From an uncultured Planctomycetales bacterium (GTDB lineage Bacteria; Planctomycetota; Planctomycetia; Pirellulales; Thermoguttaceae), in the NCBI GenBank assembly GCA_937889015.1, contig CALARR010000227.1:1-64000 (forward strand): 64,000 nt of DNA, read 5' to 3'. The position numbers and the translations under genes are program-made. Positions 1 through 7,274 of the stretch are shown here, piece after piece. The notes under the pieces are model-generated. The model was not told the DNA's origin, did not search any database, and saw only the letters and a program-made list of their open reading frames with translations. How positions within the stretch are numbered: position 1 is the first letter of the stretch; each line of letters begins with the position of its first letter.

Positions 1-42
1 CGAATGGCGAATGGCGAATGGCGAATGGCGAATGGCGAATGG
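1..42. repeat. 7-bp tandem repeat, six copies
   Basis: The unit CGAATGG is repeated six times without a mismatch and then decays into CGGACC. It lies downstream of the stop codon of the minus-strand metallophosphoesterase gene and may continue beyond the left edge. A 7-base period cannot keep a reading frame, so this is a simple-sequence (slippage-type) tract and not a protein repeat. No function is visible. Confidence 0.85.
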
Positions 43-99
43 CGGACCTCAACCAGATGCCGACGAGACTTCTACTCCGGTCAGCAGGGAACGCGCGCG

Positions 100-984
100 T
101 CAGCGGATCAACAGATGCGGCTGCTTGCCGAAGCCTTCGACGCGGAGGCGATCGGGCCCTTCGACCGTCACCAGGGAGTAGGCATTGCTGTTGAGATCGG
201 AGCCTTCGATCAGACCGCGGAACGTGATGTAGTGGATGCCCTGGATGCAGGCGTAGGCGCCCACGTGCTCGTGCCCCTGGAACACGGCCAGGACGTTGCC
301 GGCCTGTTCCAGGATTTTGCGGACTTCGGGGGCGTTCTTGATGCCGCAGTTGCGCGTCTCGTCGTGCAGGTTCTGATGTACGAAGATCAACGCGGGGCGT
401 CCCTTGGCCTGCGCCAAGTCCTCAACCAGCCATTGGCGCTGCTCGGCGGGGATCCAACTGTCCTTCCAGTCGAACTTGCCGGGCTGGTAGGGCGCTTCGT
501 CGCGCGTGAAGCAGGCATCGAGGACCACGCCGTGGTACGGACCGCTGTCGAAGGAGTAGTAGGAACGCTGCATGCCGCAGGCGTCCATGAACTGCTGCTT
601 GGTCAGCACGGTGACGCAATGGTTGCCTAAGACGTAATAGCGCGGACCGGGAAAGGTCTCAAGGGCCTGGCGCGCGGCCTGGGCGTACTGGGCGTCGTCC
701 TTGCGGTTGGGATCGGCGTCGATCAGGTCGCCCAGTTCGATGATGAAGGCTGGGGAATGCTTGCGGAGGGCGCCCACGGCCTGCTGCAGCTTGGCCAAAG
801 ACTTGTCGTAGTAGCGCGTTCCGCGGGGCGGAATCTGGGCATAGTGCACGTCGGTCACGACGCCGAACGAGAGTGAGCCTGCGGCCGTGGGTTGGGCGGC
901 GTGAAGCCGGAAGGGAGCGCTGGCGGACATGGCGCCCAAAGTCAATCCGGCGCCGGCGGCACGCAGGAAATCGCGACGATGCAT
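100..984 (-). CDS. Secreted calcineurin-like metallophosphoesterase
   Basis: This 294-residue protein starts with a twin-arginine-type signal (RRDFLRAAGAG at residues 3-13, then a short hydrophobic stretch), so it is probably exported folded. The metallophosphatase metal ligands are in order: TDVHYA (Asp45, His47), ELGDLID, LGNHC, FVHQN and QGHEHVG near the C-terminus. The family hydrolyses phosphomono- or diesters with two metal ions; the substrate cannot be told from sequence. The ATG at 984 is chosen over one ten codons upstream because AGGAG lies about ten bases before it and it begins the signal peptide directly. It lies 149 bases downstream of the minus-strand oxidoreductase gene and may be co-transcribed with it. 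Confidence 0.85.
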   Translation of the reverse strand: MHRRDFLRAAGAGLTLGAMSASAPFRLHAAQPTAAGSLSFGVVTDVHYAQIPPRGTRYYDKSLAKLQQAVGALRKHSPAFIIELGDLIDADPNRKDDAQYAQAARQALETFPGPRYYVLGNHCVTVLTKQQFMDACGMQRSYYSFDSGPYHGVVLDACFTRDEAPYQPGKFDWKDSWIPAEQRQWLVEDLAQAKGRPALIFVHQNLHDETRNCGIKNAPEVRKILEQAGNVLAVFQGHEHVGAYACIQGIHYITFRGLIEGSDLNSNAYSLVTVEGPDRLRVEGFGKQPHLLIR

Positions 985-1133
985 GGCTCTTCGCTCCTGA
1001 CGAAATAGGATCACGAAGGCCGCCGAGCCTCATGCATGTGCGGAAAGGCGCAGCGACCGGGTAGGCGCATGGCGTGCGAGAGGCCGTCAACCATCGGTCG
1101 GGGTCCGGCCTCGTCGCACGACGCGCGTGAACG

Positions 1134-2177
1134 TCAAACGGCCACTTTCTTTTGTTTGCGGACCGACTGCGTTTGCCGATCGCAGAGGACGAGGGCATCG
1201 CGTGCCAGATCGCCGTTGAGCAGTTTGGAGGGCTGACCGGTGCGCACGGAGCGGACGACCTCGTTGATCTCGCCGAGGAAGGACTCGGTCGGATCGCCGC
1301 CGTCGAGTTCGGGGCGTTGGACCTTGCCGTCGGCGGTGAGCACGGTGACGGGCATGCTGACCACGGCGTCGTTGCCGAGGGTGGAGAAATCGAACAGCAG
1401 CGTGGCCTTCTCGAGGTAGATTTCGTAGGCGTTGGTGAAGGCCCGTCCTTGCTGGTTGATCGCACCGCTGGTGGCGGTGACCATCAGGCCCGGATCGTCG
1501 TAGATGAACTGCGTGTTGAACAGTTCCACGACTTCGCCGCGCATCCGGCCGATGCTTTGCACGGCCTTGGGCATGCCGCAGACGAGGCGGATGAAGTGCG
1601 CGTCGTGGATGTGCAGGTCGAGCATCGGTCCGCCGAAGGTGTTGGGGTCGAACCAGTTGGGGACCCAGGCGGGCACGGCCACCATGCGTTTGAAGTAGCC
1701 GCCGATGAGCTTGCCGTATTTGCCGCTGGTGATGGCCTTGTAGGCGAAGGTGTAGGCGGGGAAGTAGGGCAGCACGTGGCCGATGAGCAGTTGTTTGCCG
1801 GCCTTGTTGGCGGCCTGGACCATGCGTTCGGCATCGGCCAACTTGAGGGCGATAGGCTTTTCGCAGAAGACGTGCTTGCCGGCCTTGCTGGCGGCGACCG
1901 CGGCGTTGGCATGCGCGGCGGGCGGCAGGCAGATGTCGATCACGTCCAGCTTGGGATCGGCGATCATCTCGGACAGGTCGGAGTAGCGGCGGATGCCGGA
2001 GAGGTCCATCATCGTGCCCTGCGGCCCGAAGTTGCCCTTGATCGAGCGCCAATCGCCGGCCAGGCGCTTGGGATCCTGCTCGCACAGCGCGGCGACTTTC
2101 ACGCCGCGGGCCTTCTGGTAGGCCAAGTAGTGGATCATGCCCATGAAACCGAGGCCAGCGATGCCGACGTTGATCAT
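1134..2177 (-). CDS. Gfo/Idh/MocA family NAD(P)-dependent oxidoreductase
   Basis: This 347-residue protein begins with a Rossmann nucleotide-binding loop (GIAGLGFMG, residues 5-13). It carries the family EKP motif at residues 106-108 and a GGPMLDLHIHD block at 182-192 that supplies the substrate-side Asp and His residues. The length is normal for the family. Members oxidise or reduce sugars, inositols and sugar derivatives with NAD(P). It has no signal peptide and should be cytoplasmic. AAGGAG sits seven bases before the ATG. Its neighbours, a rhamnulokinase and a secreted phosphoesterase on the same strand, point to sugar catabolism, but the precise substrate is unknown. Confidence 0.88.
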   Translation of the reverse strand: MINVGIAGLGFMGMIHYLAYQKARGVKVAALCEQDPKRLAGDWRSIKGNFGPQGTMMDLSGIRRYSDLSEMIADPKLDVIDICLPPAAHANAAVAASKAGKHVFCEKPIALKLADAERMVQAANKAGKQLLIGHVLPYFPAYTFAYKAITSGKYGKLIGGYFKRMVAVPAWVPNWFDPNTFGGPMLDLHIHDAHFIRLVCGMPKAVQSIGRMRGEVVELFNTQFIYDDPGLMVTATSGAINQQGRAFTNAYEIYLEKATLLFDFSTLGNDAVVSMPVTVLTADGKVQRPELDGGDPTESFLGEINEVVRSVRTGQPSKLLNGDLARDALVLCDRQTQSVRKQKKVAV

Positions 2178-2530
2178 TGGTTTGCTCCTTGGAGTAAGCG
2201 GTAGGCGGCAAGCAGCGGGCGGGGGGATCGCTGCGCTCAGTCAGAGGAATTTGAAGAACGCGATCGCGCGTTCCGTCGTCTGCTCATGCGAACGGTGAAA
2301 GTCATTAGAGCAGATCTAGTTCTTGCGTCCAGGTAGCCAACCCTCGGGGGGAGGTTATCGCTGGTCCTATGGATCTCTGCATTATTAACGGCCCCGGCCG
2401 ACCAACGGGAGGGCCGGGAAACCGGGCTTCCGACGGTCGCCCTCGGTTCATTCGCTATGCAGGACTCAATCGAACCTGTCGGCAGTTGGGTCCCGCTGGG
2501 CCGCCCGGCGCGGTTGTCGAAATCCGGCGT
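2178..2530. other. Intergenic region between oxidoreductase and rhamnulokinase
   Basis: These 353 bases separate two minus-strand genes. They contain the ribosome binding site of the oxidoreductase gene and a 10-base palindrome, CGCGATCGCG, at 2259-2268. A GC-rich stem (CCCGGCC with GGCCGGG, about 2393-2417) lies downstream of the rhamnulokinase stop codon but has no T-run, so I do not call it a terminator. I saw no credible coding sequence or RNA gene. Confidence 0.5.
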
Positions 2531-4015
2531 CTATTGCTTGGCTTGGAACTTCTCGTAGGCCGCGTCCCAGGCGGCGGTGTCTTGCGGCAGATATTCTTCC
2601 ACCTGGAAGCTGTTGCGGATCAGCTCGCGCGCCTGGGCGATGGAGCCGACGTCGCCGGCCGAGACCGCCTGCATCAGCACGTTGCCCAGGGCGGTGGCTT
2701 CCACGGGGCCGGAGACGACGCGTCGGCCGCAGGCGTTGGCCGCCGCCTGGCAGAGCTGACGATTCTTGGTCCCGCCGCCTACGATGTGGATCGTTTCCAG
2801 ACGGCCGCCGTTGAGTTCTTCGCACATGCCCAGCACCTGGCGGAACTTCATGGCCAGGCTTTCCAGCGCGCAGCGCAGCACGGCGCCTTCATCGGCGGGC
2901 ACGGTCTGGCCGGTCTTCTGGCAGAAGTTGCGGATGGCCTCGGGCATGTTTTCGGGGGCCAGGAACTCGCCCGCGTCGGGGTTGATGAAGGAGACCAGCG
3001 GCCTAGCGGCGGCGGAGAGCTGATTGAGGTCTTCCCAACCCCAATTGCGTCCCTGCTGGTTCCACACGCGGCGGCATTCCTGCACCATCCAGAGGCCGGA
3101 GATGTTTTTGAGCAGGCGCGTGGTGTTGGCCACGCCGCCTTCGTTGGTGAAGTTCAGTTCCAGGACCTTGGGGGAAATGACCGGTTGCGGCGATTCGATG
3201 CCCATCAAGGCCCAGGTGCCAAGGCTGATATAGCACCAGTCGGGCCGCGTGCCGGGGCGGCTCTGGGCCGGGACGGCCATCACGGCGCTGGCCGTGTCGT
3301 GCGAGCCGGGGAGCACCACATTGGCCGCCAGGCCGGTCTCGGCGGCGACCGGCTTGCGCAGCGGTCCGAGGTTCGTGCCCGGCTGGGTAATGCGGCCCAG
3401 GATGTGTGTGGGCAGGCTGAACTGATCCAGGAGTTCCGTGGCCCAGGCGCCGCGCGCCGGATTGTAGAACTGGCTGGTGCTGGAATCGGTCATCTCGTTG
3501 CACTGCTGGCCGGTGAGCAGCCAATGGAACAGGTCCGGCATGAAGAGCATGCTTTCGGCCGCATCGAGCAGGGGCGAATTGGAGAGCTTCATCGCCAGCA
3601 GTTGGTACAGCGTGTTGAACTGCATGAATTGCAGCCCGCTGTGCTCGAAGATCTTGGTGCGGGGCACGATGGCGAAGGCGCGCTCCATCATTCCGTTGGT
3701 GCGCGCATCGCGGTAGTGGTAGGGATTGCCCAGGATTTCGTGGTTGCGTCCCAAGAGGCCGAAGTCCACGCCCCAGGTGTCGACGCCGACGCTGCCGATC
3801 TGGCCGGGAAAACGGCTAGCCGCGGCGCGCAATCCCTGGCGCACATGGGTCCAAAGGTGGAGCAGATCCCAGTACATGCGGCCGTCGGCTTCGACCGGCC
3901 CATTCTCGAAGCGATAGACCTCCTCCAAACGGATGCGGCGGCCATCGAAGAGCCCCACGACGTGCCGTCCACTCGAGGCCCCCATGTCGATCGCCAAGTA
4001 TGCCTTGTCTGCCAT
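2531..4015 (-). CDS. rhaB: Rhamnulokinase (FGGY family)
   Basis: Rhamnulokinase phosphorylates L-rhamnulose to L-rhamnulose 1-phosphate with ATP, the second step of L-rhamnose breakdown. The 494-residue protein has the first phosphate loop AIDMGASSGR (residues 8-17), a GVDTWGVDFGLLG block, PGSHDTASAV in the middle, and the second-domain ATP site IVGGGTKN followed by GPVEATALGN. Length and motifs fit RhaB better than xylulo- or glycerol kinases. The ATG at 4015 is chosen over the open frame reaching 4282 because GAAGGA precedes it and the kinase fold starts there; the upstream 89 codons are not kinase-like. No rhamnose isomerase or aldolase gene is in the window. Confidence 0.9.
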   Translation of the reverse strand: MADKAYLAIDMGASSGRHVVGLFDGRRIRLEEVYRFENGPVEADGRMYWDLLHLWTHVRQGLRAAASRFPGQIGSVGVDTWGVDFGLLGRNHEILGNPYHYRDARTNGMMERAFAIVPRTKIFEHSGLQFMQFNTLYQLLAMKLSNSPLLDAAESMLFMPDLFHWLLTGQQCNEMTDSSTSQFYNPARGAWATELLDQFSLPTHILGRITQPGTNLGPLRKPVAAETGLAANVVLPGSHDTASAVMAVPAQSRPGTRPDWCYISLGTWALMGIESPQPVISPKVLELNFTNEGGVANTTRLLKNISGLWMVQECRRVWNQQGRNWGWEDLNQLSAAARPLVSFINPDAGEFLAPENMPEAIRNFCQKTGQTVPADEGAVLRCALESLAMKFRQVLGMCEELNGGRLETIHIVGGGTKNRQLCQAAANACGRRVVSGPVEATALGNVLMQAVSAGDVGSIAQARELIRNSFQVEEYLPQDTAAWDAAYEKFQAKQ

Positions 4016-4231
4016 CGCTTCGATTCCTTCAACGGTGGGAAGTGTCCAGTGCTGTCCGGTGCGGACAATCACCGCCATGGTGCAGGGGATAGGCAGCCCC
4101 GTCAAGTAGGCACGGGGGTGGCTGGATCTGGGCTGTCGCATCTGCCGCGCGACGGCGGCGGGAAAGATGACTTGGAAAGTGATGTTGATGTCTGAGGCAA
4201 GACAGGAATTGGTATTTTTTGTCCATTGGAC

Positions 4232-4273
4232 TTGACGATAATGGATGATATTGATAAGCTTGTTTACAAACAA
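4232..4273 (+). promoter_or_regulatory. Possible promoter with inverted-repeat operator before cysH
   Basis: In the 286-base divergent region a TTGACG hexamer (4232-4237) lies in an AT-rich stretch unusual for this window, with TAAGCT seventeen bases further on as a poor -10 candidate. It is followed by TTGTTT-AC-AAACAA (4260-4273), a hyphenated inverted repeat with six-base arms typical of an operator for a dimeric regulator. It lies 29 bases before the favoured cysH start. Assignment to a regulator is not possible; the neighbouring Rrf2 protein is one candidate. Confidence 0.35.
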
Positions 4274-4301
4274 AGGTACCATTCAGTCAAAGGGATACCC
4301 G

Positions 4302-5156
4302 ATGATCGCGCTGAACGCCCTGGAAGCGGCCCCCGACATGGTGCCATCGGTCGGGGATAGTCGGCGGAGCGGCTTCCTACCCAATCGCAGGTTCCACGAG
4401 CAATCACTGGCAGGACAGGCTATGCAATTGCAGCCAGGCTCCCCGAATCCCGAGGCGACCCCTGAGGAATTGGCCGAAATGGCCCGCGCGAGTCAGGCCT
4501 TGGAGCAGTCCTCGCCGGAAGAGATTCTGACTTGGGCCGTTGAGCGATATTTCCCTAAGCTCACCATGGCTACGGCTTTTGGTCCGGAAGGGTGCCTGAT
4601 TCTGGCGATGCTGGCGAAGATTGAGCCGCGTGTCCACGTGTTCAATCTAGACACGGGCTACCAGTTCAAGGAGACCTTGGAGTTGCGCGACGAGATTGCG
4701 CGTCGGTATGGGATTGAGGTGGTGATGGAGCGGCCGGAACTGTCGGTGGAGGAATACGAGAGGTTGAATGGCGGGCCGGTGTACAAGGTCGACTCGGACC
4801 GCTGCTGCCGGGAGCGGAAGATCTCGGTTCTGCGTCGCTCGGTGATCGGGTTTCGGGCGTGGATGAGCGGAATTCGACGGGACCAGAGTGCCCATCGTGC
4901 GGGGGCTCCGATTGTCGGCTGGGACAAAAAGTTCAATTTGGTGAAGATTAGTCCGCTGGCCAACTGGACGAAAGGCGACGTGTGGAAAAGAATTACCGAA
5001 GAGAAGATTCCGTATAATCCTCTGCACGACCAGGGATACCCGAGCATCGGGTGCTGGCCATGCACGCGCGCGGTACTGTTTGGTGAAGATGAGCGTGCTG
5101 GCCGGTGGAGCGGGAGTGCCAAGACCGAGTGCGGTTTGCACACGGGCGACGGTTGA
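4302..5156 (+). CDS. cysH: Fe-S type adenylylsulfate/phosphoadenylylsulfate reductase
   Basis: The enzyme reduces APS or PAPS to sulfite with thioredoxin in assimilatory sulfate reduction. The protein has a PP-loop-like core (TATAFGPEGC, then FNLDTGYQFKETL), the iron-sulfur cysteines CC (168-169) and CWPC (251-254), and the catalytic ECGLH near the C-terminus (Cys277). The CC/CxxC set marks the 4Fe-4S class, usually APS-using. Two starts are possible: ATG 4302 with AAGGGA eight bases ahead (284 residues, used here), or ATG 4422 with AGGA (244 residues, nearer the usual family length). It is followed after 17 bases by an Rrf2 regulator, probably in one transcript. Confidence 0.85.
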   Translation: MIALNALEAAPDMVPSVGDSRRSGFLPNRRFHEQSLAGQAMQLQPGSPNPEATPEELAEMARASQALEQSSPEEILTWAVERYFPKLTMATAFGPEGCLILAMLAKIEPRVHVFNLDTGYQFKETLELRDEIARRYGIEVVMERPELSVEEYERLNGGPVYKVDSDRCCRERKISVLRRSVIGFRAWMSGIRRDQSAHRAGAPIVGWDKKFNLVKISPLANWTKGDVWKRITEEKIPYNPLHDQGYPSIGCWPCTRAVLFGEDERAGRWSGSAKTECGLHTGDG

Positions 5157-5173
5157 AGCGGAAGCAGGGCCGG

Positions 5174-5608
5174 ATGAAGATTTCAGCCAAAACCGAGTAC
5201 GCGTGTATCGCCATGATCGAGTTGGCCGCCCAGTACGGTTCGGGCGAGCCGGTTCGGATTCGGAAGATCGCTGAACGTCATCGAGTGCCGCCGCGTTTCC
5301 TGGTGCAGATATTGCTGCAACTGAAGGGGGCCGGATTGGTGGCCAGCACGCGGGGGGCGGCTGGCGGCTACCACCTGCTCAAAGCGCCCGACGACGTGTC
5401 GCTGGGCGAGGTGATGGAGGTCATTGAGGGTTCGCCGGAGGACAATGGACAGGGCACAAGTGCCTCGCCCGACTCACCCGCCGTCAAGGTTCTGAGCCAA
5501 GCCTGGAAGCACATCTCGGCGGTTGAACGCGACTTGCTGCGCAAGATCAGCTTTGCGGAGTTGTTGGAGCAGGCCAAGGATCAGGACGAGCAGATGTATC
5601 ATATCTGA
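5174..5608 (+). CDS. Rrf2 family transcriptional regulator
   Basis: This is a 144-residue winged-helix regulator. The N-terminus (MKISAKTEYACIAMIELA), the recognition region (AERHRVPPRFLVQILLQL) and the wing (STRGAAGGYHLLK) are all characteristic of Rrf2/CymR/IscR proteins. The three clustered cysteines that hold the cluster in IscR and NsrR are absent, so it is more like CymR-type regulators of sulfur metabolism. The start at 5174 is set by alignment to the family N-terminus; a longer open frame overlaps cysH. Position 17 bases after cysH suggests control of sulfate assimilation. That is inference. Confidence 0.85.
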   Translation: MKISAKTEYACIAMIELAAQYGSGEPVRIRKIAERHRVPPRFLVQILLQLKGAGLVASTRGAAGGYHLLKAPDDVSLGEVMEVIEGSPEDNGQGTSASPDSPAVKVLSQAWKHISAVERDLLRKISFAELLEQAKDQDEQMYHI

Positions 5609-5630
5609 CCCCTCGGCCGTTCTTTTTGCG

Positions 5631-5651
5631 CACCACCCAAAGGTGGCGTTT
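5631..5651 (+). terminator. Weak stem-loop after the Rrf2 gene
   Basis: CACCACC, a CAAA loop and GGTGGCG form a short stem with one mismatch, followed by TTT, 22 bases after the Rrf2 stop codon. The T-run is too short for a confident intrinsic terminator. Confidence 0.3.
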
Positions 5652-5697
5652 GTGCGTATCTGCGGTTGACACCGCGCGAGGGATTGGGGTATTTAGT

Positions 5698-6025
5698 GCC
5701 GGCCTCAAGAACCTGTCGGCCATTCCGCCCAGCTGGGCCGCCCCGCCTGGCTGGGTCGGTTTCGGGATAGGTTCCGAGCGCCGGCCCCAAGAACCCGTTC
5801 CCGATACGGCCGTACCTTGCCGACCGAACCGACCGTGGCGGTTCAGGGACCCGTTTCTGATGCCGGCCCCGAGAACCTGTTCCCGATACGGCCGTCCCTT
5901 GCCGCCCAAACTGACCGTGGCGGTTTAGGGACCCGTTCTTGGTGCCGACCCCGGAGACCGTTCGCCGATTCAGTCGTGCCGAGCTGCGCGAACTGGCAGT
6001 GACGGTTTGGAGATGCCCGGCCCGA
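5698..6025. repeat. Four tandem degenerate 82-bp repeats
   Basis: Four units start at 5698, 5780, 5862 and 5944, exactly 82 bases apart. Each opens with GCCGRCC followed by a CAAGAACC-like block, and each carries a CGGTT block near base 60. Units two and three differ at about ten positions by eye; units one and four are more diverged. Because 82 is not a multiple of three, no open frame can repeat the same peptide, so the array is non-coding. It occupies most of the 489-base gap (5609-6097) between the Rrf2 gene and the first exopolysaccharide gene; nothing else is evident in that gap beyond the weak stem-loop and the ribosome binding site at 6088-6091. Confidence 0.8.
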
Positions 6026-6097
6026 CATTCGGATTGTCGGGTTGGCGTGGGCGAGGTCAAGGAAGACCTCGTGCGTGGTGTCCAGGCGGAGCCATTG

Positions 6098-7237
6098 ATG
6101 CGGCGAAAGGCCTTTCACGACAGGCGCTGTTGGCACCGGAAAGGCATGCCCGATGGCAGCTTGGAGGGGGGGCTGCGCGCGTTCTTGAGCATAGCGGTGC
6201 TGTTTCTTGGGGGGTGTGCCGGGGGCTATCGGGCGTCGCAGCTTCCGGCGGAATTCGCAGCGGCTTCCAGCGCCAACCTGGAGGCGGTGGACCTATCTCG
6301 ATTGAGCCACTACGCGACCAACAGCCAGCTCATCGAGCGGGGTGACGTGCTGGACGTGACGCTGGTCACGGATTTCAGCCGGCTGTTGACCTCGACGGCT
6401 CCGTCGCGCGTGGGCGACGACGGTCAGGCGATGATACCCCTGATTGGTCCGGTGTCCGTGGTGGGCATGGAATTGCCCGAGGCAGAGCAGGCGATTCGCT
6501 CGGCGGCCATGGCGCGGAATGTCTTCCGCAATCCGCAAGTCACGGTGGTGATGCGACGGAAACGCACGAACCGGATTACGGTGGCGGGGGCGGTGCAGAC
6601 ACCGGGGGTGTACGAGATTCCGTGTAGTTCGGCGTCGTTGTTGTCGGCGTTGCTGGCTGCCGGCGGTTTGGCGAGCGAGGCGGGGCCTGATGTGGAAATT
6701 CGCCGGCCCCTTTCCGGGCGGGAAGGGCTTTTTGGCGAACCGCCGCGGTTGGCGCAGGAAGGGATGGCACGGCCGGTGTCGTACGAAGCCCTGGGGGCGC
6801 CCACGGGTCCGCAGGTGATTCACGTGAACTTGATGCAGACGTCGAAGGGTGGAGACCGCGCCAGTCTGCTGCAGGATGGGGATGTGGTGTTCGTGCCCAA
6901 GCAGGCGCCCAAGCCCGTTTACGTGTTGGGGCTGGTGAAGAAGCCGGGCGAGTACAAGATGCCCGTGCATCAGGACCTGTATGTTCTGGACGCGTTGGCT
7001 TTGGCCGGGGGGGCGGAGACCTCGGTGGCGGACAAGGTGATGGTGGTGCGGCGCGTGCCGGATCGCGACGAGCCGGTGGTGATCCGCGTGAGCATCAGCG
7101 AGGCGAAGATGTCGGGCAGCGCGAATTTGCGTTTGGCCCCGGGAGATATTGTGAGCGTGGAGCACACGCCCCAGACGGTGGTCGTGGAATCGATCAAGAC
7201 CATGCTGCGATTTGGTTTCAGTGCAACGGTCTTCTGA
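6098..7237 (+). CDS. Polysaccharide export lipoprotein, Wza-like
   Basis: This is the outer-membrane export channel component of a Wzx/Wzy exopolysaccharide system. A lipobox (LFLGGC, Cys40 from this start) follows a hydrophobic stretch. Next comes the polysaccharide-export domain (IERGDVLDVTL to NPQVTVVM) and two SLBB-type segments (VAGAVQTPGVYEI and VLGLVKKPGEYKM). ATG 6098 has GGAG six bases ahead; ATG 6146 would give a more usual signal peptide length but its purine run abuts the start codon. It heads the operon and is followed after 37 bases by the tyrosine kinase gene. Confidence 0.88.
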   Translation: MRRKAFHDRRCWHRKGMPDGSLEGGLRAFLSIAVLFLGGCAGGYRASQLPAEFAAASSANLEAVDLSRLSHYATNSQLIERGDVLDVTLVTDFSRLLTSTAPSRVGDDGQAMIPLIGPVSVVGMELPEAEQAIRSAAMARNVFRNPQVTVVMRRKRTNRITVAGAVQTPGVYEIPCSSASLLSALLAAGGLASEAGPDVEIRRPLSGREGLFGEPPRLAQEGMARPVSYEALGAPTGPQVIHVNLMQTSKGGDRASLLQDGDVVFVPKQAPKPVYVLGLVKKPGEYKMPVHQDLYVLDALALAGGAETSVADKVMVVRRVPDRDEPVVIRVSISEAKMSGSANLRLAPGDIVSVEHTPQTVVVESIKTMLRFGFSATVF

Positions 7238-7274
7238 CCGTTGCGCGGGTTCTCTCTTAGACGGCACGAGTGCG

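Noticed and set aside
2389..2420. Intrinsic terminator after rhamnulokinase
   Set aside because: The stem is GC-rich but no T-run follows on the minus strand.
2369..4195. 608-codon plus-strand open frame opposite rhamnulokinase
   Set aside because: It is antisense to a gene with clear FGGY motifs and its composition (Gly, Ala, Arg, His rich) is that of a high-GC shadow frame.
4016..4301. SAM or other sulfur riboswitch before cysH
   Set aside because: I could not find the conserved core sequences of known classes in the leader, and it is short and AT-rich.
5698..6025. CRISPR array
   Set aside because: Units are contiguous 82-base repeats without unique spacers, and no cas gene is in the window.
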